DNA of 64,000 nt from Roseiflexus castenholzii DSM 13941. Its GTDB lineage: Bacteria > Chloroflexota > Chloroflexia > Chloroflexales > Roseiflexaceae. The stretch spans positions 5,438,001 to 5,502,000 of the forward strand of contig NC_009767.1 in the NCBI RefSeq assembly GCF_000017805.1, in the 5' to 3' direction. The notes under the pieces were generated by a model. The model had not been told where the DNA came from, made no database searches, and saw only the letters and a program-made list of their open reading frames with translations. Below are positions 8,724-17,438 of this stretch, piece by piece; the first letter of the stretch is position 1; the number at the start of each line of letters is the position of its first letter. The position numbers and the translations under genes are program-made.

Positions 8724-10292
8724 ATGAGTTCGACAGAACCGCTCAATTTCATGCCGCTCGATCTGGACACGTTCAACGGAAGCGAGCGATTCATGGCGGG
8801 GACGCGCCTGGGGGCGGCGTTTGGACAGGGCATTCGCGCCTACCTGCGCGCTGATTACGCAAATGCGATCGAGCACTTCAAGGCTGCGTTGATCGCCGCC
8901 TATATCGAGGGAGAAGAACGTGCTCAGATCTATGATCGCGAACGTGCGATCATCTATCTCTACATCGGTAATGCACTGGCGTACCAGGAGGATTGGGAAG
9001 GAGCGCTGCGCGAGTATCTGGAAGCGGTGCAGACCGATCCGCAACTGTCGGAGGCGCACTACAACCTGGGCGTGGCATTTGCCGCGCAGGGGCGTCTTGA
9101 TCGTGCGATTGCCGCGTTCAAGGAAGCCATCGAGCATAATCCGCGCCTGTACGAAGCGCACTTCTCGCTCGGACGCTGCTATCAGCGTCTCGACGACGCC
9201 GGGCGAGCGTATATTCACTACGACCAGGCATGTCAGGCGCGTCCTCAGGCGGCCGAGCCGCGCTACTACATGGGGTTGATGCACCAGAGCCACGGCGCGC
9301 ACGAACTGGCGCAGCGCTGTTTCGCCGAAGCGTTGCGCGTCGAGCCAACCTTCGTCTCGCCGGAGTTGCAGGACGAAGTGCTGGTCAATCGCTCGGAAGA
9401 AGAAGTCGCTCAGTGGTACTACCGCCTCAGCAACGATCTGAAGCAGCAGGGGTACGAAGAGGAGGCGGAGCGGATCTACCGGGCATTGCTCCAGTGGCGG
9501 CCAGAAGAACACTATGCGCGCTATTTGCTCGGCAACCTGCTGGCGCGCGCGCGGCGGCTCGATGAGGCGCTCGAAGAGTATGCTCAGATCCCGCCACAGG
9601 ATAAATATTATGTCGATGCGCGTATTCGTATCAGTGCTATTCTCAAGTTGCAGAACAAAACACGCGAGGCGTATGACACCCTCTTCGAGTGCGCCAGGCT
9701 GCACCCTGCCAACGGTCAGTTGTTTCTGAACATGGGCAAGCTCCTCTACGATATGAACAAACATGCGGGCGCTATCAAGGCATTCGAGCGCGCGGTGCAG
9801 TTGCTCCCCAACGATCCGCAGGCGCACTATCTGTTGGGGTTTATGTACAACCTGATGGGTCGCGAGGGGTGGGCGCTGGCAGCCTGGCGCAAGGCGGTCG
9901 AACTTGCGCCGGACGCGCATTCGCTGCGCTACGACCTCGGCTATATGTATGTGCGACGCAATCGCTACGATCTGGCGGCGAAAGAGTTTGCGCGCGTGCT
10001 CCAATTCTGGCCCGACGACGTCGAAACGAACTTTATGCTTGGGTTGTGCTACAAAGAATTGATGGAACCGGCGCGCGCCATTCCGCTGTTCGAGAAAGTG
10101 CTGCGACGCAATCCGCGCCACGTGCAGGCGCTCTACTATCTGGGCGCATCGTACTTGCAGATCGGCAACACCTCGCTGGGGAAAGCCTATCTCAGACGCT
10201 ACGACTACCTGGCGAGCCAGGAGCAGACAAGCCCGCCCACGACGCGTCGCGCGATGCGGCAACGCAGCGTCGGGATGGTCGGTTCATCGTGA
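8724..10292 (+). CDS. TPR-repeat protein
   Basis: A 522-residue protein made almost wholly of tetratricopeptide repeats. Units are seen from about residue 45 to 480, for example YNLGVAFAAQGRLDRAIAAF, YLLGFMYNLMGREGWALAAW and YLGASYLQIGNTSLGKAYL, with the usual small-residue and aromatic positions. There is no signal peptide and no catalytic domain, so it is a protein-binding scaffold. It sits between the SpoIIE-type phosphatase and the RsbW-like kinase, and the kinase start lies only 22 bases after its stop. A role in assembling the chemosensory or partner-switch proteins is inference. Confidence 0.85.
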   Translation: MSSTEPLNFMPLDLDTFNGSERFMAGTRLGAAFGQGIRAYLRADYANAIEHFKAALIAAYIEGEERAQIYDRERAIIYLYIGNALAYQEDWEGALREYLEAVQTDPQLSEAHYNLGVAFAAQGRLDRAIAAFKEAIEHNPRLYEAHFSLGRCYQRLDDAGRAYIHYDQACQARPQAAEPRYYMGLMHQSHGAHELAQRCFAEALRVEPTFVSPELQDEVLVNRSEEEVAQWYYRLSNDLKQQGYEEEAERIYRALLQWRPEEHYARYLLGNLLARARRLDEALEEYAQIPPQDKYYVDARIRISAILKLQNKTREAYDTLFECARLHPANGQLFLNMGKLLYDMNKHAGAIKAFERAVQLLPNDPQAHYLLGFMYNLMGREGWALAAWRKAVELAPDAHSLRYDLGYMYVRRNRYDLAAKEFARVLQFWPDDVETNFMLGLCYKELMEPARAIPLFEKVLRRNPRHVQALYYLGASYLQIGNTSLGKAYLRRYDYLASQEQTSPPTTRRAMRQRSVGMVGSS

Positions 10293-10313
10293 GCGTTGAG
10301 GAGCAACGTGTCC

Positions 10314-10748
10314 ATGCAGCAAGTCCTTGTGAATATTCCGTCCGTGCCGATATTCGAGCGTGTTGTTCGCGCCAGCGCCGATGAAGTCGGGCGCGCACTC
10401 GGGTTCAGCGCCGAGCGCGTCGAAGACCTGAAACTGGCGGTCAGTGAAGCCGTAAACAATGCCATCGATCACGGCAACAAGCGCCAACCCGGCAAGCTTG
10501 TCGAAGTCGTCTTCGCGCTGCACACCGACAAACTTGAGGTCCACGTGACTGACGAAGGCGGCGGCGTCGAGACGGTCGATTTCTCCCGGAAGGTTGTCGA
10601 AGATCAGAATCTCGATGCGGGCATGCATCGCGGCTTCGGCATGTATCTGATCAGCGCCCTGGTCGATGACTGTGAAGTCAATTCGTCACAGTCAGGCACA
10701 ACATTGACCCTACGTCTCTATCGGAGGAGCCAGGACCATGACGAATGA
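10314..10748 (+). CDS. RsbW-like anti-sigma factor serine kinase (HATPase_c_2)
   Basis: A 144-residue ATP-binding protein of the anti-sigma kinase family, which phosphorylates a STAS partner. The N-box is SEAVNNAIDHGN, the G1 box VTDEGGGVE and the G2 box GFGMYLISALVDD. ATG 10314 is preceded by GAGGAG at 10298-10303, a good ribosome binding site; the TTG at 10296 is not needed. Its 3' end overlaps the STAS gene by 11 bases, so the two are probably translated together as kinase and substrate. Confidence 0.87.
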   Translation: MQQVLVNIPSVPIFERVVRASADEVGRALGFSAERVEDLKLAVSEAVNNAIDHGNKRQPGKLVEVVFALHTDKLEVHVTDEGGGVETVDFSRKVVEDQNLDAGMHRGFGMYLISALVDDCEVNSSQSGTTLTLRLYRRSQDHDE

Positions 10749-11082
10749 GATGAACGAAGTGATCCGCCGGGAAGAGTTCGGCGATGTGGCGGTGCTGCAC
10801 ATTATGACAAATAGCGTCGATGCGGTGTCGGCGAGCGCCATCGAAGCCGTCGCCACGGCGACAGCGATGCGCCCGATTACCGTCCTCGATTTTGCCAATG
10901 TGTCTTTTATCAATTCAGCCGGTATCTCCGCCCTGCTCAAGTTCGTTGTGTCGGCAAAGAAGTCTGGCTATACCCTGTACGCGATGAATGTCACGCCGCA
11001 TCACCAGAAGGTCTTCAAGATGGTCGAGATGTCGCGCTATATGCCCCCTATCGAAGAGCGCGATCTTGCGGCGTATCGGTAG
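10738..11082 (+). CDS. STAS-domain anti-sigma factor antagonist
   Basis: A 114-residue SpoIIAA/RsbV-like protein. The phospho-acceptor Ser is in FINSAGISALLKF. The unphosphorylated form should bind the upstream kinase and the SpoIIE-type phosphatase should regenerate it. SD sequence GGAGG lies before ATG 10738. No sigma factor gene is next to it, so the final target may be something other than a sigma factor, for example the adjacent chemosensory system. Confidence 0.88.
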   Translation: MTNEMNEVIRREEFGDVAVLHIMTNSVDAVSASAIEAVATATAMRPITVLDFANVSFINSAGISALLKFVVSAKKSGYTLYAMNVTPHHQKVFKMVEMSRYMPPIEERDLAAYR

Positions 11083-11128
11083 TCGGGCGCGAGAGTGGGT
11101 GAACGTTGAACGTCTGATGTGCAGAGAT

Positions 11129-11150
11129 GCGGGCGAAAGCCCGCTTTCTC
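11129..11150 (+). terminator. probable intrinsic terminator of the che/partner-switch operon
   Basis: GCGGGC-GAAA-GCCCGC forms a six-pair stem with a tetraloop and is followed by TTTCTC. It lies 47 bases after the STAS stop, with no gene on the + strand for over 1.7 kb. Confidence 0.55.
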
Positions 11151-11263
11151 CCCTGCGCGAGACCCCAGGCGTCAGGGTGAACGTTGGACGTGGAAGAGGA
11201 TGAGCGCGCTCCCAACCCTTGAGATAGAGATGCGCAGGTTTCGCAGGCAGTGTTCGGGCGCCA

Positions 11264-11418
11264 TTATACCAATGACGATTGAAGATGCCGCATGCGTGTT
11301 ATGCCAAGCCCTTCGCTTCGCTCAGGGTAAACGCAGCGCGGAATCTGAGCGGGTCGCGCCAGACCCCTCGTGCTGCTCGGGGTGACCATGCCGGATGGTC
11401 ACAGGTAAGTGGTATTAC
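11264..11418. repeat. dispersed palindromic repeat, copy 1 of 3
   Basis: About 155 bases with near-matching inverted ends (TATACCAATGAC and the complement of GTAAGTGGTATTA). The interior folds on itself around CCTTCGCTTCGCTCAGGG and a GTGACCATGCC arm. Other copies are at 21738-21891 and 56347-56498. It fills most of the 419-base gap between the STAS gene and the next gene. It resembles a small non-autonomous element, but no duplicated target site is certain. Confidence 0.75.
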
Positions 11419-11501
11419 TCTTTGCGGACGCCATGGTATCGGCACTGCAGCCTCAGGGCTTGTGCTGACACAAACCGGGTTCGGTTCTCAGTTCTCGCTT
11501 C

Positions 11502-12632
11502 TCAGTTCCTCCGCGGAACCACGAGCGCCTCGCCGCTGTCGAGAAAGAGGAACACTGTATCGTTCGACGGACGGGATAGTATAAATCCCCGGACAAATTG
11601 CCGATACCCGCCTGTTTCGCCCTGCTCCGGTTCAACGGCCCAACCCAAACGTGACCGCACTTCCGCATTATGCACCCATACATAGCCAAAGCCGCGTTCC
11701 GGCGCATACCTCCCGGCGGGAGGCATTTCGTCGAACCGTATCGGTGTTCCTTCTTGCCATTCATCGGCAAACATCTGCCAGGTGAAACGCTGGGGGTCGC
11801 TCGAATCAGCAGTAAGAACAAAGATTTCGGGCAGGATCGGCGCATCGCCCCATCGCCGCACCCAGAGCATGATGCCGCGCTCGAAACGCTGAACAGCGAG
11901 CGGAACCGGACGCATTTTCAGTTGCACCGGTCCCAACGGGTTGACCAGTTCACGCGACGAGGCAATAGGGCATCCGAGCAACCGCCGATAGGCGTAAGCA
12001 ATCGGTTCATACATCGGCTCAAGTAGCACACAATTGTCGATGCGCATAACGTCCGCGCCCAATCGCCCCAGAAGCACTTCATAAGGCGTGCCGGCAAGTT
12101 CTGGATGGTACTCCATCCGCCGGCGCTCGAAGTATTGCACCTGATAGACCTTCCCCTCGATTTCTTCGTTCATGCGCTCAGTAATCGGGTAGCCGAACCG
12201 CTCCAGACCGCCGCGCACACGCCAGTAGATCAGAAATGGTTCGCACACCTGATGACCGGTAACGGCAAAGTAGGCGCATCCCGGATCTGCCTGCGCCACG
12301 GTCGGAAACGTCTGCCAGGGGCGGCCCTGCAACTCCAGATACCGCGCTCCAAGACGTCCAGCGGTCACGTGCCCGTCCGCCTGGATTTCCAGACGGTCGC
12401 GCTCGAACCACTGCACGGTCAGCATCCGATCTTCAGCCGTCTGGATCGACTGATTACTGATTGGAAAGCCAAAGACTCTGAGACCGCCGTTTCGTTCCCA
12501 GTAGATCAGAATTGGTCCAGAGATGCAGTAGCCGGTTTCGCGGAAGCATCGCTCGCGACCGACAGCGACGCCGGTCTGCGGGATCAGGACGGCGCTCAGG
12601 CAAAAAATAAGAAACAAATCGAGCCATTTCAT
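11502..12632 (-). CDS. exported protein with repeated YW..GGL..FG-type motifs, function unknown
   Basis: A 376-residue protein starting MKWLDLFLIFCLSAVLIPQTG, a signal peptide. At least two related units follow: CISGPILIYWERNGGLRVFG (about residues 33-53) and CEPFLIYWRVRGGLERFGYP (about 125-145), each followed by QxVQWFER / YQVQYFERRRMEYHP. A third, weaker unit holds QRFERGIMLW. Such units occur in cell-surface proteins of Chloroflexota, but no enzyme domain is seen. ATG 12632 was chosen over 12668 because AGGAGGA lies eight bases upstream and the signal peptide begins there. It diverges from the TetR gene, which may control it. Confidence 0.7.
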   Translation of the reverse strand: MKWLDLFLIFCLSAVLIPQTGVAVGRERCFRETGYCISGPILIYWERNGGLRVFGFPISNQSIQTAEDRMLTVQWFERDRLEIQADGHVTAGRLGARYLELQGRPWQTFPTVAQADPGCAYFAVTGHQVCEPFLIYWRVRGGLERFGYPITERMNEEIEGKVYQVQYFERRRMEYHPELAGTPYEVLLGRLGADVMRIDNCVLLEPMYEPIAYAYRRLLGCPIASSRELVNPLGPVQLKMRPVPLAVQRFERGIMLWVRRWGDAPILPEIFVLTADSSDPQRFTWQMFADEWQEGTPIRFDEMPPAGRYAPERGFGYVWVHNAEVRSRLGWAVEPEQGETGGYRQFVRGFILSRPSNDTVFLFLDSGEALVVPRRN

Positions 12633-12640
12633 ACGCACAC

Positions 12641-12647
12641 TCCTCCT
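12641..12647 (-). promoter_or_regulatory. strong ribosome binding site of the exported-protein gene
   Basis: On the minus strand the bases read AGGAGGA, eight bases before ATG 12632. This fixes the start and rules out the longer frame from 12668. Confidence 0.8.
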
Positions 12648-12777
12648 GATGCCGGAGCAGCGGAACAAGAAAGCGCCAGGAAGATCACGCGGAACGACAG
12701 TGATAGAAACGCTGCACTATCTCTGGATTCTAACTCCGAACCAGATAGCGTATGGTACAGAAAGACGAACATTTCTG

Positions 12778-12786
12778 TGCTATACT
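12778..12786 (+). promoter_or_regulatory. extended -10 promoter of the TetR gene
   Basis: TGCTATACT is an extended -10 element 42 bases before the TetR start; no good -35 is present. Just upstream, ACAGAAA and TTTCTGT form an inverted repeat with an eight-base spacer (12756-12778) that overlaps the promoter and could be a second protein-binding site. Confidence 0.55.
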
Positions 12787-12795
12787 ATTAACAGT

Positions 12796-12809
12796 ACTGA
12801 CCAGTCAGT
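12796..12809. promoter_or_regulatory. TetR-type operator
   Basis: ACTGACCAGTCAGT is a palindrome with two central mismatches. It sits about ten bases after the extended -10, over the expected transcription start and 20 bases before the TetR ATG. The TGAC-GTCA form is typical of TetR-family sites, so autoregulation is likely. Confidence 0.65.
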
Positions 12810-12828
12810 CGATCTCAGAGACAGGCGC

Positions 12829-13458
12829 ATGATTCACTCTGCCGACAAATGTTCCGATCAGAAGAGCACCCGCGAACGGATTCTCGAAGCGGCGCTGGAC
12901 ATTTTTTCGTCGAAAGGGTACCACGACGCGCGCCTGGATGATATTGTCGAAGTGGCGCATATCTCGAAAGGGTCGATCTACTTCTACTTTCCAAACAAGG
13001 AGCGCCTCTTTCTGGCGCTCGTCGATCAATTCGCCGACCTGATCGAGCGACGCGCCACCGAAGCCATTGAGCGCCAGCCGCGCGCCGGGATCGACCGGGT
13101 GCGCGCGGCGATCATGGCGGTGATCGAGACGTTCGGCAAGTATCGCCGTCCCGCCAAAATCCTGCTGGTGCAGGCGGTTGGGTTGGGGGCGCCTTTCGAG
13201 AAAAAGCGCCTGGAAGTCACTGATCGCTTTGCGGCGTTGATTAAGCGCCATCTCGACGAAGCAATCACCGTGGGCGAAATCCAGCCGATCGACACGGCGG
13301 TGGTGGCGCATGCCTGGATGGGGGCAATCTACAACCTGGTCATCCGTTGGGTGATGACCGGCGATCCGCCCGCGGAGCGTATTCCGCCCACGCTCGTACC
13401 GTTACTGCTGCGCAGCGTTAATTATCCGGTGGAAGAGAAACAGGGCAACGCCGTATAA
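12829..13458 (+). CDS. TetR-family transcriptional regulator
   Basis: A 209-residue repressor. Residues about 12-60 are the DNA-binding domain (RERILEAALDIFSSKGYHD, then the recognition helix region ISKGSIYFYFPNKERLF). The rest is an all-helical ligand-binding domain of unknown ligand. ATG 12829 is preferred: the upstream frame from 12649 runs through the promoter and operator. The operator at 12796-12809 suggests that it represses itself and perhaps the divergent exported-protein gene. Confidence 0.88.
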   Translation: MIHSADKCSDQKSTRERILEAALDIFSSKGYHDARLDDIVEVAHISKGSIYFYFPNKERLFLALVDQFADLIERRATEAIERQPRAGIDRVRAAIMAVIETFGKYRRPAKILLVQAVGLGAPFEKKRLEVTDRFAALIKRHLDEAITVGEIQPIDTAVVAHAWMGAIYNLVIRWVMTGDPPAERIPPTLVPLLLRSVNYPVEEKQGNAV

Positions 13459-13489
13459 GGACAGAGGTGAGAGGCAAGAGGCGAGCGGC

Positions 13490-15470
13490 GCGCGGCGCGA
13501 GGTGTGAGGCGCGAGGCGCGCGGCGCGAGGGGCCCGACCATGGCGTAGCGCGAGATTTATCTCGCATTTGTGGCGCGCGGCGCGAGGGGCCCGACCATGG
13601 CGTAGCGCGAGATTTATCTCGCATTTGTGGCGAGGCGCGCGGCGCGCGGCGCGAGGTGCGAGGCGCGAGGGGCGCGGCGCGAGGGGCCCGACCATGGCGT
13701 AGCGCGAGATGTATCTCGCATTTGTGGCGAGGCGCGAGGGGCCCGACCATGGCGTAGCGCGAGATTTATCTCGCATTGGTGGCGCGGCGCGAGGGACCCG
13801 ACCATGGCGTAGCGCGAGATTTATCTCGCAACGAGGCGCGAGGCGCGCGGCGCGCGGCGCGAGGGACCCGACCATGGCGTAGCGCGAGATTTATCTCGCA
13901 TTGGTGGCGCGCGGCGCGAGGGGCGCGGCGCGAGGGGAGAGGCGCCCGACAATGGCGTAGCGCGAGATTTATCTCGCATTGGTGGCGCGAGGCGCGAGGG
14001 GCCCGACAAGGGCGTAGCGCGAGATGTATCTCGCATTTGTGGCGAGGCGCGCGGCGCGAGGCGCGAGGCGCGAGGGACCCGACCATGGCGTAGCGCGAGA
14101 TTTATCTCGCATTGGTGGCGCGCGGCGCGAGGGGCGCGGCGCGAGGGGCCCGACCATGGCGTAGCGCGAGATTTATCTCGCATTTGTGGCGAGGCGCGCG
14201 GCGCGAGGCGCGAGGGGCCCGACCATGGCGTAGCGCGAGATGTATCTCGCATTTGTGGCGAGGCGCGCGGCGCGCGGCGCGAGGGACCCGACCATGGCGT
14301 AGCGCGAGATTTATCTCGCATTGGTGGCGCGCGGCGCGAGGGGCCCGACCATGGCGTAGCGCGAGATGTATCTCGCATTGGTGGCGCGGCGCGAGGGGCC
14401 CGACCATGGCGTAGCGCGAGATGTATCTCGCAACGAGGCGCGAGGCGCGAGGCGCGCGGCGCGAGGTGCGAGGCGCGAGGCGCGAGGCGTGAGGTGCGAG
14501 GCGCGAGGCGCGCGGCGCGAGGGGCCCGACCATGGCGTAGCGCGAGATGTATCTCGCAACGAGGCGCGAGGCGCGAGGCGCGCGGCGCGAGGGGCCCGAC
14601 AAGGGCGTAGCGCGAGATGTATCTCGCAACGAGGCGCGAGGCGCGAGGCGCGCGGCGCGAGGGACCCGACCATGGCGTAGCGCGAGATTTATCTCGCATT
14701 GGTGGCGCGAGGCGCGAGGGGCCCGACCATGGCGTAGCGCGAGATTTATCTCGCATTTGTGGCGCGGCGCGCGGCGCGAGGCGCGCGGCGCGAGGGGAGA
14801 GGCGCCCGACAATGGCGTAGCGCGAGATTTATCTCGCATTGGTGGCGCGAGGCGCGAGGGGCCCGACCATGGCGTAGCGCGAGATTTATCTCGCATTTGT
14901 GGCGCGGCGCGCGGCGCGAGGCGCGAGGCGCGAGGGGAGAGGCGCCCGACAATGGCGTAGCGCGAGATTTATCTCGCATTTGTGGCGCGGCGCGCGGCGC
15001 GAGGCGCGAGGCGCGAGGTGCGAGGCGCGCGGCGCGAGGTGCGAGGCGCGCGGCGCGAGGCGTGAGGCGCGAGGCGAGGGGCGCGCGGCGCGCGGCGCGA
15101 GGGGAGAGGCGCCCGACAATGGCGTAGCGCGAGATTTATCTCGCATTTGTGGCGCGAGGCGCGAGGGGCCCGACCATGGCGTAGCGCGAGATTTATCTCG
15201 CAACGAGGCGCGCGGCGCGCGGCGCGCGGCGCGAGGGGCCCGACCATGGCGTAGCGCGAGATTGATCTCGCAACGAGGCGCGAGGCGCGAGGGACCCGAC
15301 CATGGCGTAGCGCGAGATTGATCTCGCAACGAGGCGCGAGGCGCGAGGCGCGAGGCGCGAGGCGCGAGGCGCGAGGTGCGAGGCGCGAGGCGCGAGGCGC
15401 GCGGCGCGAGGCGCGAGGCGTGAGGTGCGAGGCGCGAGGCGCGAGGCGCGCGGCGCGAGGGGAGAGGCGA
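13490..15470. repeat. dense hairpin-repeat array, about 25 copies
   Basis: About 25 copies of a core GTAGCGCGAGAT-T/G-TATCTCGC are spaced 55-140 bases apart, all in one orientation. Each is preceded by CCCGACCATGGC (sometimes AATGGC or AAGGGC) and separated by runs of the seven-base unit GGCGCGA and its variants. The core folds into a seven-pair stem, with GTAG at its 5' foot as in REP elements. Long open frames on both strands are a by-product of the repeat having few stop codons. The array fills the 2.1 kb between the TetR gene and menF. A related array in the opposite orientation is at 60.85-61.33 kb. Confidence 0.9.
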
Positions 15471-15569
15471 ATGCGATGCCCTGAGCCTGCGAAGGGTTGA
15501 ACGTATCATCCACTGTGATCCCTCACCAGCGTACATTGGCTATTGTACGAATGATCGCGCATTAGCATT

Positions 15570-15612
15570 AGTTCTCAATTCTTAGTTCTCAGTTCTCAGT
15601 TCTCAGTTCTCA
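15570..15612 (+). repeat. heptamer mini-repeat abutting the menF start
   Basis: Five to six tandem copies of AGTTCTC(A) run right up to the menF ATG, where a ribosome binding site would be expected; no Shine-Dalgarno sequence is seen. Similar runs lie before menD and at the edges of several other genes in the window. Confidence 0.75.
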
Positions 15613-17073
15613 ATGACCAAACCCTTCCAACAACACTATGGTCGCCTGATCAGCCTGAGCATGCCGTGCCCTGGCGTGTCTCCCGCCGATCTGTTGCGCC
15701 ATGCGCGCGGGCAGCCGCGATCATTCTGGGAGAGCGCCCGCGATGGGGTGGCGTTCGCCGGGATGGGGATCGCGGTCGAACTGATGGCGTGGGGCGCCAA
15801 TCGTTTTGTCGAAATCGAGCAGCAGGCGCGCGCGCTGTTCGAGAACGCCGTCATGCTCGATGAGCGTGAGCCGCTGGCGGCGCCACGTCTCTTTGGCGGC
15901 TTTGCGTTCCACAACGATTTCGTGCCCGATCTGGCATGGGCTGATTTCCCGCCAGCACATTTTGTGCTGCCACACTACCAACTGGTGCGCGTTCGCGATT
16001 CGTTCTGGTTGACGCTGAACGTCCACGCGCCACCTGGCGAGGACCCGCGCGCGCTAGCGCCCGACTTGCGCGAGGCGCTGCTGGCGCAGGTCGATGCGCT
16101 TCAGAGCGAGCCGCCGCCACTGCCGCCGCGTTCGTCGGCGCGCCTTGCATATCCCATGCCGTTCGAGCAGTGGGCGCGCAGTGTGGAACGGATTGTCCGG
16201 CAGATCAACGTCGGTGAATTGAAGAAGGTCGTGCTGGCGCGGATTGCCGAGGCATCGTTCGACGCGCCGGTGGATGTCGATAGCGCCCTGGCGTGTCTGG
16301 CACAGCGCTACCCCGACACGTATCGCTTTCTCTTTGAGCCGCGTCCGGGGCGCGCATTCTTCGGCGCAACGCCGGAATTGCTGGCGCAGGTGAACGGCGA
16401 CCGGGTGACGACAATGGCGCTGGCAGGCAGCATCCGGCGTGGCGCAACACCCGATGAAGATGAGCGTCTTGCTTTGGCGCTGCTCGATAGCGCAAAGGAT
16501 CGCCACGAGCATCAGATTGTGGTCGATGAGGTGCGCAATCGTCTGGCGTCGCTGACCAGGCGCCTGGATGTGGGAGCAACTGATGTGATGCGGTTGAGCA
16601 ATATTCAGCACCTGCACACGCCAATCAGTGGCGTACTGCGCGAGCCACGCGGCATTCTGCCGATCATTGCGACGCTCCACCCAACGCCTGCGCTCGGCGG
16701 TGAGCCGCGCGCGGCGGCGATGCGCCTGATCGCCGAACTGGAACCGGCGCCGCGTGGCTGGTATGCTGCGCCCGTCGGCTGGATCGACCGGCGCCTGGAT
16801 GGGCAGTTCGGGGTTGCCATTCGCTCGGCAGTGGTACAGGCGACCCGCGCCTGGTTGTACGCCGGCGCCGGTATCGTTGCCGCAAGCGATCCGCAACGCG
16901 AGTGGGACGAAACGAACCTTAAGTTCCGTCCGATGCTCGAGGGGTTGGGGCACACGGATCGCCACGGGTTGGGGCACCTGGTAGGGACACGGATCGCCAC
17001 GGATACGACGGATCGCCACGGGTTGGGGCACACGGATCGCCACGGATACGACGGATCGCCACAGATTAAGTAA
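15613..17073 (+). CDS. menF: isochorismate synthase MenF with repeat-encoded C-terminal tail
   Basis: Converts chorismate to isochorismate, the first step of menaquinone synthesis. The chorismate-binding fold covers residues about 180-440: the catalytic region includes KKVVLARIAE, FFGATPELL, LAGSIRRGATPDEDE, the HEHQIVVDEV metal-binding segment, and the late HPTPALGGEPR and AGAGIVAASDP motifs. The family core ends near FRPMLEGLG at residue 446. The last 40 residues, rich in DRHG, are encoded by the intergenic repeat at 16951 onward and are not part of the family. It is first in a menF-menD-menB-menE series. Confidence 0.92.
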   Translation: MTKPFQQHYGRLISLSMPCPGVSPADLLRHARGQPRSFWESARDGVAFAGMGIAVELMAWGANRFVEIEQQARALFENAVMLDEREPLAAPRLFGGFAFHNDFVPDLAWADFPPAHFVLPHYQLVRVRDSFWLTLNVHAPPGEDPRALAPDLREALLAQVDALQSEPPPLPPRSSARLAYPMPFEQWARSVERIVRQINVGELKKVVLARIAEASFDAPVDVDSALACLAQRYPDTYRFLFEPRPGRAFFGATPELLAQVNGDRVTTMALAGSIRRGATPDEDERLALALLDSAKDRHEHQIVVDEVRNRLASLTRRLDVGATDVMRLSNIQHLHTPISGVLREPRGILPIIATLHPTPALGGEPRAAAMRLIAELEPAPRGWYAAPVGWIDRRLDGQFGVAIRSAVVQATRAWLYAGAGIVAASDPQREWDETNLKFRPMLEGLGHTDRHGLGHLVGTRIATDTTDRHGLGHTDRHGYDGSPQIK

Positions 17074-17317
17074 CTCAATAATCCGTGGCCATCCGTACCA
17101 TCCGTCTCTATCCGTGTCCTATTCTATTCAGCACACGGATCGCCACGGGTTGGGGCACCTGGTAGGGACACAGATCGCCACGGATACGACGGATCGCCAC
17201 GGGTTAATAACTTAATCATCCGTGGACATCCGTACCATCCGCGTCCATCCGTGTCCTATGCGCAACAACCCGTGGCCATCCGTACCATCCGCGTCCTATG
17301 CTATCCAACACCCTGGC
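16951..17317. repeat. two copies of a 181-bp repeat with inverted segments
   Basis: The segment starting CACACGGATCGCCACGGG at 16951 recurs at 17132. Within each copy, units of ACGGATCGCCACGGAT face units of ATCCGTGGCCATCCGT about 100 bases later, so each copy can fold back on itself. The first copy is partly inside menF, and together they fill most of the 365-base gap to menD. Confidence 0.85.
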
Positions 17318-17390
17318 CGGCACGAGTTGGGAAGGACACGGATCGCCATAGATTGTGACCGATGCACGTGGATAGGACTTGCAGTCGTTC

Positions 17391-17434
17391 CCGGTTCTCA
17401 GTTCTCAGTTCTCGGTTCTCAGTTCCTGGTTCTC
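17391..17434 (+). repeat. heptamer mini-repeat before menD
   Basis: About six copies of the unit GGTTCTCAGTTCTC(G), imperfect, end five bases before the menD ATG. This is the same family as the run before menF. The open frame can be read through it (from 17379), but that adds a low-complexity stretch foreign to MenD. Confidence 0.75.
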
Positions 17435-17438
17435 GTCC

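Noticed and set aside
8502..10262. 586-residue frame on the minus strand
   Set aside because: It is the shadow of the TPR gene on the + strand, which has clear repeat motifs.
13402..15536. Several long open frames of 100-311 residues on both strands with Arg/Ala/Pro repeats
   Set aside because: They are produced by stop-poor repeats, exist in many frames at once and match no protein pattern.
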